Source: Orobanche coerulescens
Lineage: Eukaryota; Streptophyta; Magnoliopsida; Lamiales; Orobanchaceae
Assembly: GCA_033398695.1 (NCBI GenBank)
Contig: CM065805.1
Coordinates: 72,818,762-72,882,761 of the forward strand
DNA: 64,000 bases
Direction of reading: 5' to 3'
The first letter of the stretch is position 1, and each line of letters opens with the position of its first letter. Of this stretch, positions 21,241 through 33,236 are shown piece after piece. The notes under the pieces were generated by a model that worked only from the letters and a program-made list of their open reading frames with translations, searched no databases and had not been told where the DNA came from. The translations under genes were made by a program, and so were the position numbers.

Positions 21241-22946
21241 CTAAAATACAATACAAGTATTTCGCCCAACACAGGGTCAGATATACATGATAACCAATTC
21301 TTCCGACATTATACAATTCACATATATAGATCTCAAGAAAATCATTCCGACTATTAATCATACCCCTCGGGCGTATGAAACAATCAGTCACAAAATATCG
21401 AACACATCCAATCATACATGGTCTGTGAACGATTAACATTATGGCTCAAGATGGACATCACAGTACGCCCGATCCGGAAATGTGTCCGTGTACATGTCCA
21501 CCCCGTATACGGAATCCAGAATATACGTGTCACAATGTACCTAATTAGCCTCACGAACTACGTCTCGTGTGCACAGTCCAATACGGAAACATCCACGTAT
21601 GACTATACGAGTGCCCGGCTAAAAATCCTACACAATATCCAATCGGCACGCAGATATGATTCCGGAAATGTCACGACACAACATGACAACGAAGTTCAAT
21701 GAAATACACATCCAATCAAGGATCAAGAAAACTCACCAAAGTGAAAATAAGGACCAACGAGATCAACGGTTCAAAACGGCGTACTTGGGAATGCAATCCC
21801 ATAACGTCAAGGACAATATCAAATCACGACAAACGTCACATGGACAATTCATACACATGAAATATATAATCATCACAAGAATCTAATCATCATTATAACC
21901 AAGCAAGATAACTTGCCTTAATACGGAGACGAGAATAGTCCTCTTCTTATCGGAACGAACGAACGGTCCTCGACAAGTTTTACTCGAACAAACAACCTTA
22001 AACAAAATACATTTTACTCAAAACATATTCGTATAATTATCAATATAGGATTAGTAAGACGTCAACCTACAATCCTTTAGAATAGTTTGTTACTACAAAT
22101 TATTGAAGCCTTATGCCAGGAGTCCTTCTAACATCAATACAACTATAAGAATAGGTTTACAAAATTTACCGAATGTTCGCATGGTTCATCATAAACAAGA
22201 GTTCTATCAAGGGTATGTTGAATAACCAATCATGATGTTAAGATCATCTTATGATGATTAAACTTTCCAAAACATTAAAAGGTTGAAAGGTAAAATCTGC
22301 ACATTATGATTATTCTCCTCTCATTTAAATTGACTTTTAAGCTAGCAACAAGTTCATAAGTTCTGGGATTACACCATACTCATGAAGGTTATCAAAGTCT
22401 TTGTTACAAGGCTGGAGGATTCATTAACATGATGGTGAATATGATGATCAAAATATTCTAAGTTCTTATTAGATTAATGAAAAGTTAATGTTGAAATTAT
22501 CAAGATCCTTATCAATCTTCAAAGACTTGTGAAACTGAACAATCATGAATTGTTAAAGCTTCTAAGATTTCTGAACTAGATCATCTAATCCTATCTTTAA
22601 CATTATCAAGTTCTTCTCAAGGTAAATAGATATCTAAAATGGTGTTTAAACACTCCATGATACCAAGTTCTTGATTAAATCCAGTTATGAAGAAGCTAAC
22701 CGATCCAACAATGTCCTACTGAGCTAAATTCATCCAACAAGATAAGTATGGTAGTTACAACATGATTAAAATCACTATATCATCAAGAACACCTCCATCT
22801 CAAACCCTTATTTAACATATTCATCAAAAGTGTTAAAAAGGTTGGTTTAGAACTATGTTTTACTTGCTTAATCTAACTCTAGGTGAAGTATAATTCGTCA
22901 TTAACATCAACATAAGAAAATAATGCAGAGAAGAAAGCACACCTAC
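21241..22946 (-). other. Candidate leader intron inside C 5' LTR
   Basis: Minus-strand donor GGAG|GTAGGT begins at 22946 and acceptor TGTATTTTAG ends at 21241, giving about 1.7 kb. Its boundaries coincide with those in D. The copy in C's other LTR is 13274-14979. Inference from sequence only. Confidence 0.4.
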
Positions 22947-23157
22947 CTCCAGAAATGAAGAACAACTTCAATGTTATGAGAGAATATAATCCAAGCTCAA
23001 AAACAACTCCAAATCTCCAAGGAAATGAGCTCCACTCGAGATTCAAGGCTTAGAAACAAGTTGGTGAAGGTTGATATCGTTTTGGTAGTGCAGAGGTATG
23101 ATATGTGAAGAGAGAAATTCGGTTTGGGTCGTGAAGAAATGAAAAACAGGCTGGTCC

Positions 23158-23165
23158 TATAAATA
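23158..23165 (-). promoter_or_regulatory. TATA box of C 5' LTR
   Basis: TATTTATAGG on the minus strand, at the same distance from the palindrome array as in D. Confidence 0.65.
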
Positions 23166-23177
23166 GATCATGCAGAC

Positions 23178-23518
23178 TTAGCGCACGCTATCAGGACAGT
23201 TTAGCGTACGCTAATGCCCTTACGTACGCTATCCGGTCGATATTACGTGCGTAAGCGGCTTACAGTGGCTACTGTCTTGAATTATCGCAGGCCGTTAGCG
23301 CACGCTAATTATGAATGGGTTACGCACGCTAATAAAAGTAGATTCTCACCGACACGACAGCTCAGACTTGGATCTCATGCATGCTAACGGTTAAAAGGGT
23401 TCACGTGCTGAAGTCAACTGCTGCCAGATTCCCTCTTAGCGTACGCAACCGAGGAAACCTTACGCACGCTAATGCATAGGATTAGCGTATGTTAATCTTA
23501 CTGTGTAACGTGCGCTAC
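23178..23518 (-). promoter_or_regulatory. Palindrome array in C 5' LTR
   Basis: The same ordered set of TTAGCGCACGCTAA-type palindromes as in 15211-15551, ending 12 bases from the TATA box. Confidence 0.7.
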
Positions 23519-23713
23519 ATCAATAGAAAAATTTCGAAAATACAACTCTCTAATTAACATCGAATCATCACATTTGAAATGAACTAACAACGATATGATA
23601 TTCAAATCTATAATACCACGACATAATACTAAATGCAACGATTCACGATAATCAGATTATCCGAATAATACAATGACAGGTAAAAAAATGAAAAGTTACA
23701 GTCGGATATTACA

Positions 23714-23867
23714 GATATGATATTTTGTGTGACGCTCGTAGTGTCGATAATTCATTATGAACTGTTTTCTTAAGTATGTAATTCTTTATTGCTATTAACT
23801 TAGCATGAACTTTGACTAGTCTCATGAACGGTACTTATGGTTATCATTGCGGTTTGATTCTTTCATT
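23714..23867 (+). other. Element D leader, right part
   Basis: It begins with the duplicated GATAT at the edge of C and leads to the D gag ATG. AT-rich, no gene seen. Confidence 0.75.
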
Positions 23868-25826
23868 ATGCAAAGAAATCTGAGAGGTCGCGGAAGAAGG
23901 GGACGAGGCCGCAGAAGGGGCCAAATCCTGATACCACGAGCCAATAGGCGCGCGAATGTGGAGCACAGTTCCGCAGCCAGTGGTTCGCCTTCTAGGGAAC
24001 AATCGCACCACACTGGACAAGAGGATGCGCGTGTCGATCCTTACATTGTGATGCAGGGCATGATGACTCAGATGACCTATATAGGTCAATTAATGGAAGC
24101 TATGCAGAGAGCCACTACTGGACAGCATCAAGGGCCTCATCCTCCTCCTGTGTTTGGCGGACCCGTGAGTCGGATCATCAGCGACATCTCTCGCCAGCGA
24201 CCTCCGACCTTTGAAGGCTCCTCTGAGCCTGCTGACATTGTGCATTGGATCGAGCATTTTGAGAAACTTTTCGAGATGGTGGACTGCTTGGAAGAGAACC
24301 GCGTCTCGGTAGCCGCGTACTATCTTAGCAAAGGCGCTCATGCCTGGTGGCTTTCAGTGAGGCCAGCTGATGGTGTTTATACTTGGGAGGAATTTAAAAA
24401 CCTCATGCTAGACCGTTACTACCTAGGGCCACTCCGTGAGGCCAAACTGTCAGAACTACTGAACCCGGACCCGTCTGAAGACAATGATGTGTTATCTGTT
24501 GCCGAGAAATTCCAGGCACTCCTTCATTTCGCCACGACAATTATCCGAACAGAGGCTGATAAGATCAAATACTTTCTCAAGAGGCTTAAACCCCAAATGA
24601 GAATACAGCTGTTGAATCACCACTGTACTACCTTACCAGAGTTCATCGAGAAAGCTCTGGAGTACGAATGCACCGCGAAAGAGATTTCCAAGAAACAACC
24701 ACAGTCCAACAACAAAAGAGCCAGGAACCAGAACCAGACTGAGAGTAATCGGGGGACATTCAGGAAGCCCCAGTCATTACCTAACCCTTCTGATTGACCA
24801 CTCATGGTGTCGAAGCCAACCGGGTCGCACTCTCGAGGGGTTCCCTCATCCGTGGTGTGCTATAACTGTGGAGACCAGGGGCATGTCAACTCCAAATGCC
24901 CAAAGCCTGCCATCACATGCCATACTTGTGGCAAAAATGGTCACCATGCTCGTTTTTGCAAGAGTGGGACCAGACATGAACCAGTAGCGTCTCATGCTCC
25001 ATTTCAGTCCTCTGTCCAGAACCGGGCGCCTCCGTCCGCTTCTTATCAGACCACGGGGGCGAATAGGGGAATGGGACTTAGGAATCAAAGTGGTACACCT
25101 GGTGCCGGAGCTGCGAAACCCAGGATTTACGAGATGAAAAAAACTGACGATCCCGAGGCCAACATGATTTCAGGTATACTCGAGATCCACTCCCAGCTTG
25201 TGTGGGTTCTTTTTGATACCGGTGCTTCACACTCCTTTATATCTTCTTCTTGTTTGAGTAATTTGCCTCTAGACCATGTTATCAATTGTGAACCTTACGT
25301 GATTGGCCTACCCAATGGTAGAAGAATTATTGGGAATCTTGAAGTCCAGAACTGTCCGATTCGTATGAACGACCGTGAGTGGTTGTCAAATTTTATTGTA
25401 GTCGATTTACCTAAGGATGATATAATATTGGGTATCGATTATATGGACCGTCATGATGCCATACTTAGTGTCCGCAAGCGGATGGTAACTGTCACTTCTG
25501 ATGATGGCTTCGAGTGTATTTTTCGAGGTGATAATCCCAGTCATTTCGGGAGAGTCATCAGCGCTATGAAAGCAGTGAAACTGATTAATCAAGGGTGTAT
25601 TGGTTATTGGTGCTACATGACCAAAACAGCTGATCGACCAGTTGAATTGGCCGACATTCCAGTAGTCCGAGATTACCCAGACGTATTTCCAGACGAGTTA
25701 CCAGGCTTACCTCCTCATCGTGATGTGGAGTTTATTATTGAGTTAGAGCCAGGTACATCCCCACTTTCAAAAGCACCGTATCGTATGGCTCCGACTGAGA
25801 TGCAGGAATTGAAGAACCAGCTTTAG
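23868..25826 (+). pseudogene. Element D gag and protease
   Basis: Start at ATG 23868 (MQRNLRGRGRRGRGRRRG), equivalent to C's. Gag core motifs DIVHWIEHFEKLF and GAHAWWLSVRP are intact, better than in C. A TGA at 24795-24797 interrupts a site where C has Arg. Then come two intact CCHC knuckles (24858-24899, CYNCGDQGHVNSKC; 24918-24959, CHTCGKNGHHARFC) and protease [10 protein letters not shown] (Asp codon 25215-25217). The N-terminal RT segment up to the TAG at 25824-25826 follows. Only the stops, not frameshifts, break this half. Confidence 0.88.
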
Positions 25827-27040
25827 GAGTTGACTGAAAAGGGCTATATTCGACCTAGTGCATCCCCTTGGGGAGCACCAGTGTTATTTGTACGGTAGAA
25901 AGATGGATCTCTGCGTTTATGTATTGATTACCACGAACTGAATAGGGTAACCATCAAGAACAAGTATCCTTTGCCTTGTGTTGATGATTTATTGGATCAA
26001 CTTCAGGGAGCTGCCATGTTTTCTAAGATCGACTTGAGATCTGGTTATCATCAGTTGAGGATTCGAGAGTCTGACATTTCAAAGACGGCCTTCCGTACTC
26101 GCTATGGGCATTATGAGTTCGTGGTGATGCCATTTGGATTGAATAATGCACTGGCGGTATTCATGGAGTTGATGAATCGAGTTTTTATAAACTATCTAGA
26201 TCGCTTTGTAGTCATTTTTATTGCCGACATTCTAATTTACTCTCGTGACCACTAAGAGCATGAACATCATCTCCACCAAGTTCTTGATGCGTTGAGGCGG
26301 GAACAGCTTTATGGGAAATTTTCTAAATGTCAATTCTGGATGCCTGAGGTTATCTTTCTTGGGCATGTGATATCAGGCGAAGGGGTGAGAGTGGACCCAC
26401 AGAAGACAGAAGCCATTCGAGATTGGCTACCACTGAAGAACGTGAAGGAAGTTTGTAGTTTCCTCGGCCTAGCAGGTTACTACCGGCGGTTCGTAGAAGG
26501 ATTTTCTAAAATTGCGCAACCGATGACTAACTTACTGCGGAAGGATAAGAAGTATTTGTGGTCAGAAGCATGTCAGCAAAGTTTTGAGGAACTCAAGAGT
26601 CGATTGATTTCGGCACCTGTTTTGGTCCTACCAAAAGGAACGGAAGGATTCGTGGTATACAGTGACGCGTCGAGACAGGGCCTTGGATGTGTACTCATGC
26701 AGGAAGGGAAAGTGATTGCCTATGAATCGAGACAATTGAGACCCTATGAAGTTAACTATCCGACCCATGACTTGGAGCTAGCAGCCGTGGTGTTTGCTTT
26801 GAAAATCTGGCGTCACTATCTGTATGGAGTTACCTGCCAGATCTTTACTGACCACAAGAGCCTAAAGTACATTTTTACTCAGAATGAGTTGAACATGAGG
26901 CAGAGAAGGTGGTTAGAATTAATCAAGGACTATGATATCGAGATCTTTTATCATCCGGGCAAAGCAAATGTGGTTGTCGACGCTTTGAGCCATAAGATAG
27001 TGCAGGAGCAGATGCTGAGCCACTTGACAGCACAGAGAGA
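25827..27040 (+). pseudogene. Element D reverse transcriptase and RNase H
   Basis: This part continues the same frame after the TAG at 25824. A second TAG is at about 25896-25898 in the RKKDGS motif and a TAA is at about 26253-26255 after YSRDH. The catalytic box reads F-I-A-D (codons 26217-26228), so the first active-site Asp is replaced by Ala (GCC at 26223-26225); C and F keep FIDD. RNase [13 protein letters not shown] (Asp codon 26664-26666) is intact, and VVVDALSHK ends the domain. The RT would be inactive even without the stops. Confidence 0.88.
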
Positions 27041-28558
27041 GTTGCAGTTAGATCTTATGAGGCCAGAAATTGAAGTTTGGTTACAATGTGTTCAGGGACA
27101 ACTTTGCACGCTTGATATTTCTTCGTCTCTTGATGATATGGTCAAATCGAAGCAAATTACGGACCCATTCTAATCTCGAGTTCGGGATGAGGTAACTCAA
27201 GGGAAAGCCCCTGGCTTCGTGATCCACAAGGATGGATTGATACGCTTTAGAAATCGAATTTGTATACCCGCAGACGAAGAGTTGATGAACTCTATCATGA
27301 GAGAAGCCCATGCTACCCCGTACTCTATTCACCTGGGATCTAGCAAGATGTATAAGGATTTGAAGCAAAATTATTGGTGGGCAATATGAAACGTGAGGTT
27401 GCAGAATTCGTTTCGAGATGTTTAACCTATCAGCAGGCTAAGATTGAGCACCAGCGACTCGCAGGAATGCTGAAACCACTACCGATTCCCGAGTGGAAAT
27501 GGGAGGATATATCGATAGATTTTATCACCAGCTTGCCTTCGAGTCATCGAGGAATGAATACGATTTAGGTGATTGTGGACCATCTGACCAAATCAGCCCA
27601 CTTCTTGGAGATTAAGGACACGTGGGGTCCCGAGAGGTTGGCCCAGCTATTTATTAAGGAAATTGTGAGATTACATGGTACCCCCAAGAGTATTGTATCG
27701 TATCGTGACGGGCGATTCGTGTCGCACTTCTGGAAGGCAGTTCATCGTGCGATGGGCATGCAGTTGAATTTCAGTACGGCTTTTCATCCGCAGACCGATG
27801 GCCAATCCGAAAGAACCATCCAAACTCTAGATGACATGTTGAGGGCGTGTGCTCTTGATTGGAAAGACGATTGGGAAACCCAGCTACCTTTGGTGGAATT
27901 TACTTATAATAATAGTTGGCACGCTTGGATTCAGATGGCACCGTATGAGGCATTGTATGGCCATCGTTGTAGGTCCCCTTTGTGTTGGGACGAACTATCA
28001 GAATCTTTGGGTATGGAACCCGATATGTTGTTAGCAGCTCGTGAGAATATTGTTCTGATTAGGAGTCGGTTGTTAACGGCTCAAAGTCGACAGAAGTCCT
28101 ATGCTGACCACCGTCGACGACCGCTTGAGTTCGAGGTTGGTGACCATGTATTAATGAAGGTGTCTCCTACCCGAGGTGTTTTTCGTTTCGGGAAGAAGAG
28201 CAAGCTGAGCTCGAGGTACATTGGGCCGTTTGAGGTTTTGGAGCGTGTAGGTGATCTGGCCTATCGACTAGCTTTGCCACCGGCTTTGAGTTGGATTCAC
28301 AACGTGTTTCATGTCTCCCAGTTGAGGAAATATGTTGCTGATCCGATCCATGTACTTCAGTTCGAAGAGATTGAATTAGCGGAGGATCATTCATACGAGG
28401 AGCGTCCTGTGCGGATACTCGAGAGGAGGATCAAGCAATTGCGGAACAAGACGATCCCCCTACTGAAGGTTCAGTGGTCACGACACGGAGTCGAGGAGGC
28501 TACGTGGGAGACCGAGGATAGTATGCGAATGAGATACCCCGAGTTATTTACCCCTTAG
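27041..28558 (+). pseudogene. Element D integrase and chromodomain
   Basis: A TAA at about 27171-27173 and a one-base loss near 27380 (in YWWGN) break the zinc-finger half. The core begins ISIDFITSLP and is broken by TAG at 27566-27568, where the intact copies have Trp. From 27569 the frame is open to TAG 28556-28558, with HPQTDGQSERT, YIGPFEVLERVG and a chromodomain (RIKQLRNKTIPLLKVQW). The stop overlaps the hairpin AGTTTCGAGGACGAAACT, as in C. Confidence 0.87.
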
Positions 28559-28593
28559 TTTCGAGGACGAAACTCTTGTTAGGGGGGGGAGTA
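28557..28593 (+). promoter_or_regulatory. Stop-proximal hairpin and polypurine tract of element D
   Basis: AGTTTCGAGGACGAAACT (28557-28574) is an inverted repeat. It is followed by a run of eight G and AGTA up to the LTR start at 28594. Confidence 0.8.
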
Positions 28594-31077
28594 TGTAATA
28601 TCCGACTGTAATTTTCATTTTTATCTGTCATTGTATATTCGGATGAATTGATTATCGTGGATCATTGCATTCAGTATTATGTTGAGGTATTATATATTTG
28701 AGCTTCATATCGTTGTTATTTCATTTCATACTTGGTAATTCGATGTCAATTGGAGAGTTACATTTTTTTGAACTTTTCTGTTAGTGTAGCGTAGGCTACG
28801 TATATTAACCAACGTATGCTAAACTTGTGATTTAGCGTACGTAATGCATTGTCTATTGCGTACGCTAAGAAGGAATCTGACATCAGTTGACTTCAACACA
28901 TGAACTTTTTATCCATTGGCATGCATGTGGGTGATGTCTGAGCTGTCGTGTCGGCCAGAGTCAACTTTTATTAGCGTGCGTAGCCCCTTTTCATTAGCGT
29001 GCGCTAATGGCATATGGATTTAAGACAGTAGCCACTGTAAGCCGCTTACGTACGTAATATTAACCGGTTACCGTACGTAAGTGTGTTAGCGTACGCTAAA
29101 GCTTCCCGATAGCGTGCGCTAAGTCTGCACAGTCTATTTATAGGACCAGTCTGTTTTTTATTTCTTCACAATTCTAAACCGATTCTCTCTCCATTTATCG
29201 TCCCTCTGCACCCCCGAATCGATATCAACCTCCTCCAACTTGCTTTTAAGCCTTAAATCTTGGAGTGGAGCTCATTACCTTGAAGATTAGGAGGTGTTCT
29301 TTAGCTTGGAGTGTACTTCCTTGTAGTGTTGAGAGTTGTTCCTCATTTCTGGAGGTATGTGTGTATCTCTCCTCTGTACTTTTCGTATGTTGGTGTTAGT
29401 GATGAAGTATTTTTCACCTAGAGTTAAATTAATCAAGTAAAACATAGTTTTAATCCAACTTTTTAAACACTTTTGATGAATATGATAAATGAGGGTTTGA
29501 GGTGGATGTATTCTTGATGATATAATGATATTAACCATGTTGTAACTATCATACCTATCTTGCTGGATGAATTTAGCTCAGTAGAACATCTTTGCATCAA
29601 TTAACCTCACCATAGTTGGATTTAAACAATAAAATCGATATCATAAAGTGTTTAAACACCATGCTTGATATTCATTTACCTTGAGAAGAACTTGTCAATG
29701 TTTGAAGATAGTAAAATGTTTCCTTACTTCAGAAACCTTAGAAACTTTATCATCATTATAGTTCAGATTCACAAATCCATGAAGATTGATAGGAACACCT
29801 TGTTCAATGTTAGGAGATTAGTGTGGTAATTCTAAAACCTAAGCTAGGTGATTTCATAAAGGATGTTAATGGATCTTCCAGCTTTGTAAAGAATGATTTT
29901 GATAACCTTCATGAATATGGTGTAATCTCATAGCTAATAACCTTGTTGTAAGCTTAATATTCAATTTAGATGAGAGGTGGATGAACATATTTGTGCAGAT
30001 TTTGTCCTTTCAACATTGTAATGTTTTGGAAAGTTTAATCCACATACGATGATCTTGACATCATGAGTGGTCATTCAACATGTTCTTTATAGAAACCTTA
30101 TTTTTGAAGGATCATGTGAACATTCGGTAAAAGTATTGTGAACCGATTTTATGGTTGTAATGAGGTAAAAAGAATTCTTGGCATAAGACTTCGATACTTT
30201 GAGATAGCAAAACTATTCTAAAGGATTGTAGGGTGTCGTCTTACTAATCCTATTTTAATGATTATACGAATACGTTATTGAGTGAAATGTTTTTTGTTTA
30301 AGGTTGATTGTGTGAGTAAACGATAATAGTCAAGGACCATTCGTTTGTTTCGACAAGAAGAGGATTATTCTCGTCTCCGTATTAAGGCAAGTTATCTTGC
30401 TTGGTTATAATGATGATTAGATTCTTGTGATGGTTATACATTTCAGGTGTATGAAATGTTTATGAAATGTTTGTCGTGATTTGACATTGCCTTTGACGTT
30501 ATTCCGTTTCGTCATGGGGTTGTATCCCCAAGTACGTCGCTATGAATCGTTGATTTCAATGGTCCTTAGTGTCACTTCGGTGAGTTTTCTTGATCCTTAA
30601 TCGGATATGTGATTTATTGAATTCGTTTTCATGTTGTATCGTAACATATCCCGAATCATATCTGCGTTCCGATTGGTTATTCTGTAGGATTTTTAGCTAG
30701 GCACATATATAGTCATGCGTGGATGTTCCGTATTGGACTGTGCACACGAGATGTAGTTCGTTAGGCTAATTAGGTACATTGTCCCACGTATATCCTCGAT
30801 TCCGTATACGGGATGGACATGTGCACTGACAGATTTCTGGATCGGGCGTACTGTGATGTCCATCTTGATCCATATTGTTAATCGTTCACAGTCCACGTAT
30901 GATTGGATGTGTTCGATGGTTTGTGACTGATTGTTTCATACGCCCGAGGGGTATGATTAATAGCCGAGATGTTTTCCTTGAGATCTATATATGTGAATTG
31001 TATAATGTCGGAAGAATTAATTATCACGTATATCTGACACTATGTTTTTGGCGAAATACTTGTATTGTATTTTAGGT
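28594..31077 (+). repeat. Element D 3' LTR, left part (split by E)
   Basis: It starts TGTAATATCCGACTG. It contains the palindrome array (28786-29122), TATTTATA at 29135-29142, donor GGAG|GTATGT at 29354/29355 and acceptor-like TTTTAG at 31075. E is inserted two bases past that AG. Confidence 0.92.
28786..29122 (+). promoter_or_regulatory. Palindrome array in D 3' LTR
   Basis: Copies of TTAGCGTGCGCTAA, TTAGCGTACGCTAA and ACGTACGTAA, ending 12 bases before TATTTATA at 29135. Confidence 0.7.
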
Positions 31078-31940
31078 TGTAACACCCCCAAAACCGACCG
31101 GGAATATTACAGCGCCGTGGGCCCCATATTGGAACTCACAAGGCTAAAATCATTTTCACAAACGTTTAAAAATGCCAGAAGGCCCTTTGAAAGTACACAC
31201 ACACACGCAGCGGATAAAAATGCAGTTCAAAGAATACCGAAAGCCATTTTAAATATACACACGCAGCGGATAAAAACACAATTAATTACATTTGCAGCGG
31301 AATTAGAAAACCAGAAAAGAATACACAATCCCAACAATCACGTCATAGCCAGTATCACCGGAAAGCTCATCCCTTCACAACCGCTACTAGCTCGAACTCC
31401 GAGTACCTAAAAATAAAGCCCACGACGGGGTCAGCCATAATACTCAACAATGATAACGATCACATCACAAAAACAATACATATCAATGTGTTTACAAGGT
31501 AAGAATAATTCCAATGTAATCTCACCGAAGTAACCTTACCAACCTGTCACAACCATAACAATCAATTCTTACCATATCCCACGTCTCGTGTCCTTAAGTA
31601 ATGAACGAATTCAAATGTAATCACCTGTATTGTATCTGAAACACTACCAGAATTCCAAACATAAACATATCTCGAGTATAGAATAATCTGGCCGAGTTCA
31701 ATTCTGCTGGCTGGGTCGCACAATCGGATCCCAATCCTGATAAAACAAATATCACATGGCACACCAGTAATCCAACTGTTCCGAGACAATAGCAAGTCCC
31801 GAATATCAATGCAAAGCATGAATGTTGACACAATCAATAATGATAAACAATTAATGCATCACAACGAAAATATCAATGACATGATATTTCCACACAAGAT
31901 CGACAAAGGATCAACCACGAACGAGAATACCATGATGTGG

Positions 31941-32512
31941 TAACTCCAACAAGATCAATGAAGAATCAATAACTAAGAATACCGACAATACGGCAAATCC
32001 CAACAAGATCAATAAAAGTTCGACGACCGAGAATACCGACGACACGGTAAGGATCAACGAAGAATCAATAACCGAGAATACCGATGACACGGTAAAGATT
32101 AATGAAGAATCAATAGCAAGATCAAAAGAGTCGACAACCAGAAATACCAACGGTACTATAAACTCCAATAAGATCAATAAAGGGTCAACAACTGAGAATA
32201 CTGACGACACAGTAAACTCTAGCAAGATCAATAAGGACCAACAACCGGGAATACCAACGATACGGTAAATTCCAACAGAGCAATGAGGAATCGACAACCG
32301 AGAATACCGACGACACGGTAAACTCCAATAACATCAATCAAGGACTAATAACCAAGAATACCAACGGTGAGACAACTCCCAAACAGAATCAATAAGGATC
32401 AATAACGAACAAGATTACCAATGCCAGGGGAAACTCCAAACGAGATTAATAAAGGATCGGTAACAAACAAGTTAACCATCGATAAGGTAACTCCAAACGA
32501 GATCATAAAAGG
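31941..32512. repeat. Degenerate tandem repeat in E 3' LTR
   Basis: About ten units of roughly 50-60 bases, each made from AACTCCAACAAGATCAAT, AAGAATCAATAAC and GAGAATACCGACGACAC with changes. On the minus strand this reads as a hydrophobic Leu/Val/Ser-rich open frame. That is a by-product of the repeat, not a gene. Confidence 0.75.
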
Positions 32513-33040
32513 ATCAACGGGGACAGATACAAGAGAGAATAAAATCGTCAACCATATACAAATCATATATATGGGATTTCAAAGACAACCCGAATATCGA
32601 ACAGATCCAATTATACATGGAGTGTGAACGACCAAGCAATAAGACTCAAAATGGACGTCACGATAAGCTCGAAGCGGATATGTGTCCGTGTACAAGCCAA
32701 CCACGGTATTGATCAGATACTCGTCTGGTCTCGTACCTAATCAGCCTCACGAAGTACGCCTCGTGTGCACGGTTCAATATGAGGTCGAAACCAACACATG
32801 CTACACGTGCCCGTCCCGAAAATCCTACACATGAACGATCAGAACGTATCTGACTCCAGATATGCCACGATACAACATGACAACAAATCTCAAGAATCGC
32901 ATATCCATCGAGGATCAGAAGACTTCCCAAAAGAGCAACAGTAACTCGATCATGAAAGACCGACACGACCACAATGTCGTATTTTCATTAGACAACAGTC
33001 CACGTCATGCTCAACAATGCATATAATATTAACACATAAA

Positions 33041-33236
33041 CCCCAAGGCAGCAGCCAAGGGTCAGGGAAGCATCTCACAGGAATACCCCGGAACATAGGT
33101 GCCATATAGGTCTTATCCCCTAACACAGTTCATGCAATTACAAAATACCCCAAGGTCACAACCAAGGGTCACGAAAGTATCCACACAGGAATACCCCGGA
33201 ACATAGGTGCCACATAGGTCTTATCCCCTTACACAT
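33041..33236. repeat. Two diverged copies of a roughly 110 bp unit
   Basis: CCCCAAGG...CCAAGGGTCA and GGAATACCCCGGAACATAGG with GGTCTTATCCCC occur twice in a row. The same pair lies in the other LTR at about 37943-38140. Confidence 0.7.

Larger units (their letters stand above)
12897..23713 (-). mobile_element. Element C: Tekay/Del-like Ty3/gypsy element, same family as D, inserted in D in reverse
   Basis: A complete 10.8 kb element on the minus strand, flanked by GATAT at 12892-12896 and 23714-23718. Its LTRs (2849 and 2850 bp) differ at few places, so it inserted much more recently than D. Reading right to left: 5' LTR, primer site, gag with two CCHC knuckles, protease, RT, RNase H, integrase, chromodomain, polypurine tract, 3' LTR. 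The polyprotein is closely similar to D's and carries several frameshifts, mainly at 17300-17850 and 19860-20160. Confidence 0.92.
20864..23713 (-). repeat. Element C 5' LTR
   Basis: 2850 bp, TGTAACACC to GATATTACA on the plus strand, close to 12897-15745. Promoter features on the minus strand are the palindrome array at 23178-23518 and TATAAATA (as read on plus) at 23158-23165. Confidence 0.93.

Noticed and set aside
31911..32297. Hydrophobic Leu/Val-rich open frame on the minus strand, repeated at 36822-37205
   Set aside because: It is the translation of the tandem repeat in E's LTR; the periodic peptide follows from the DNA period and no domain is seen.
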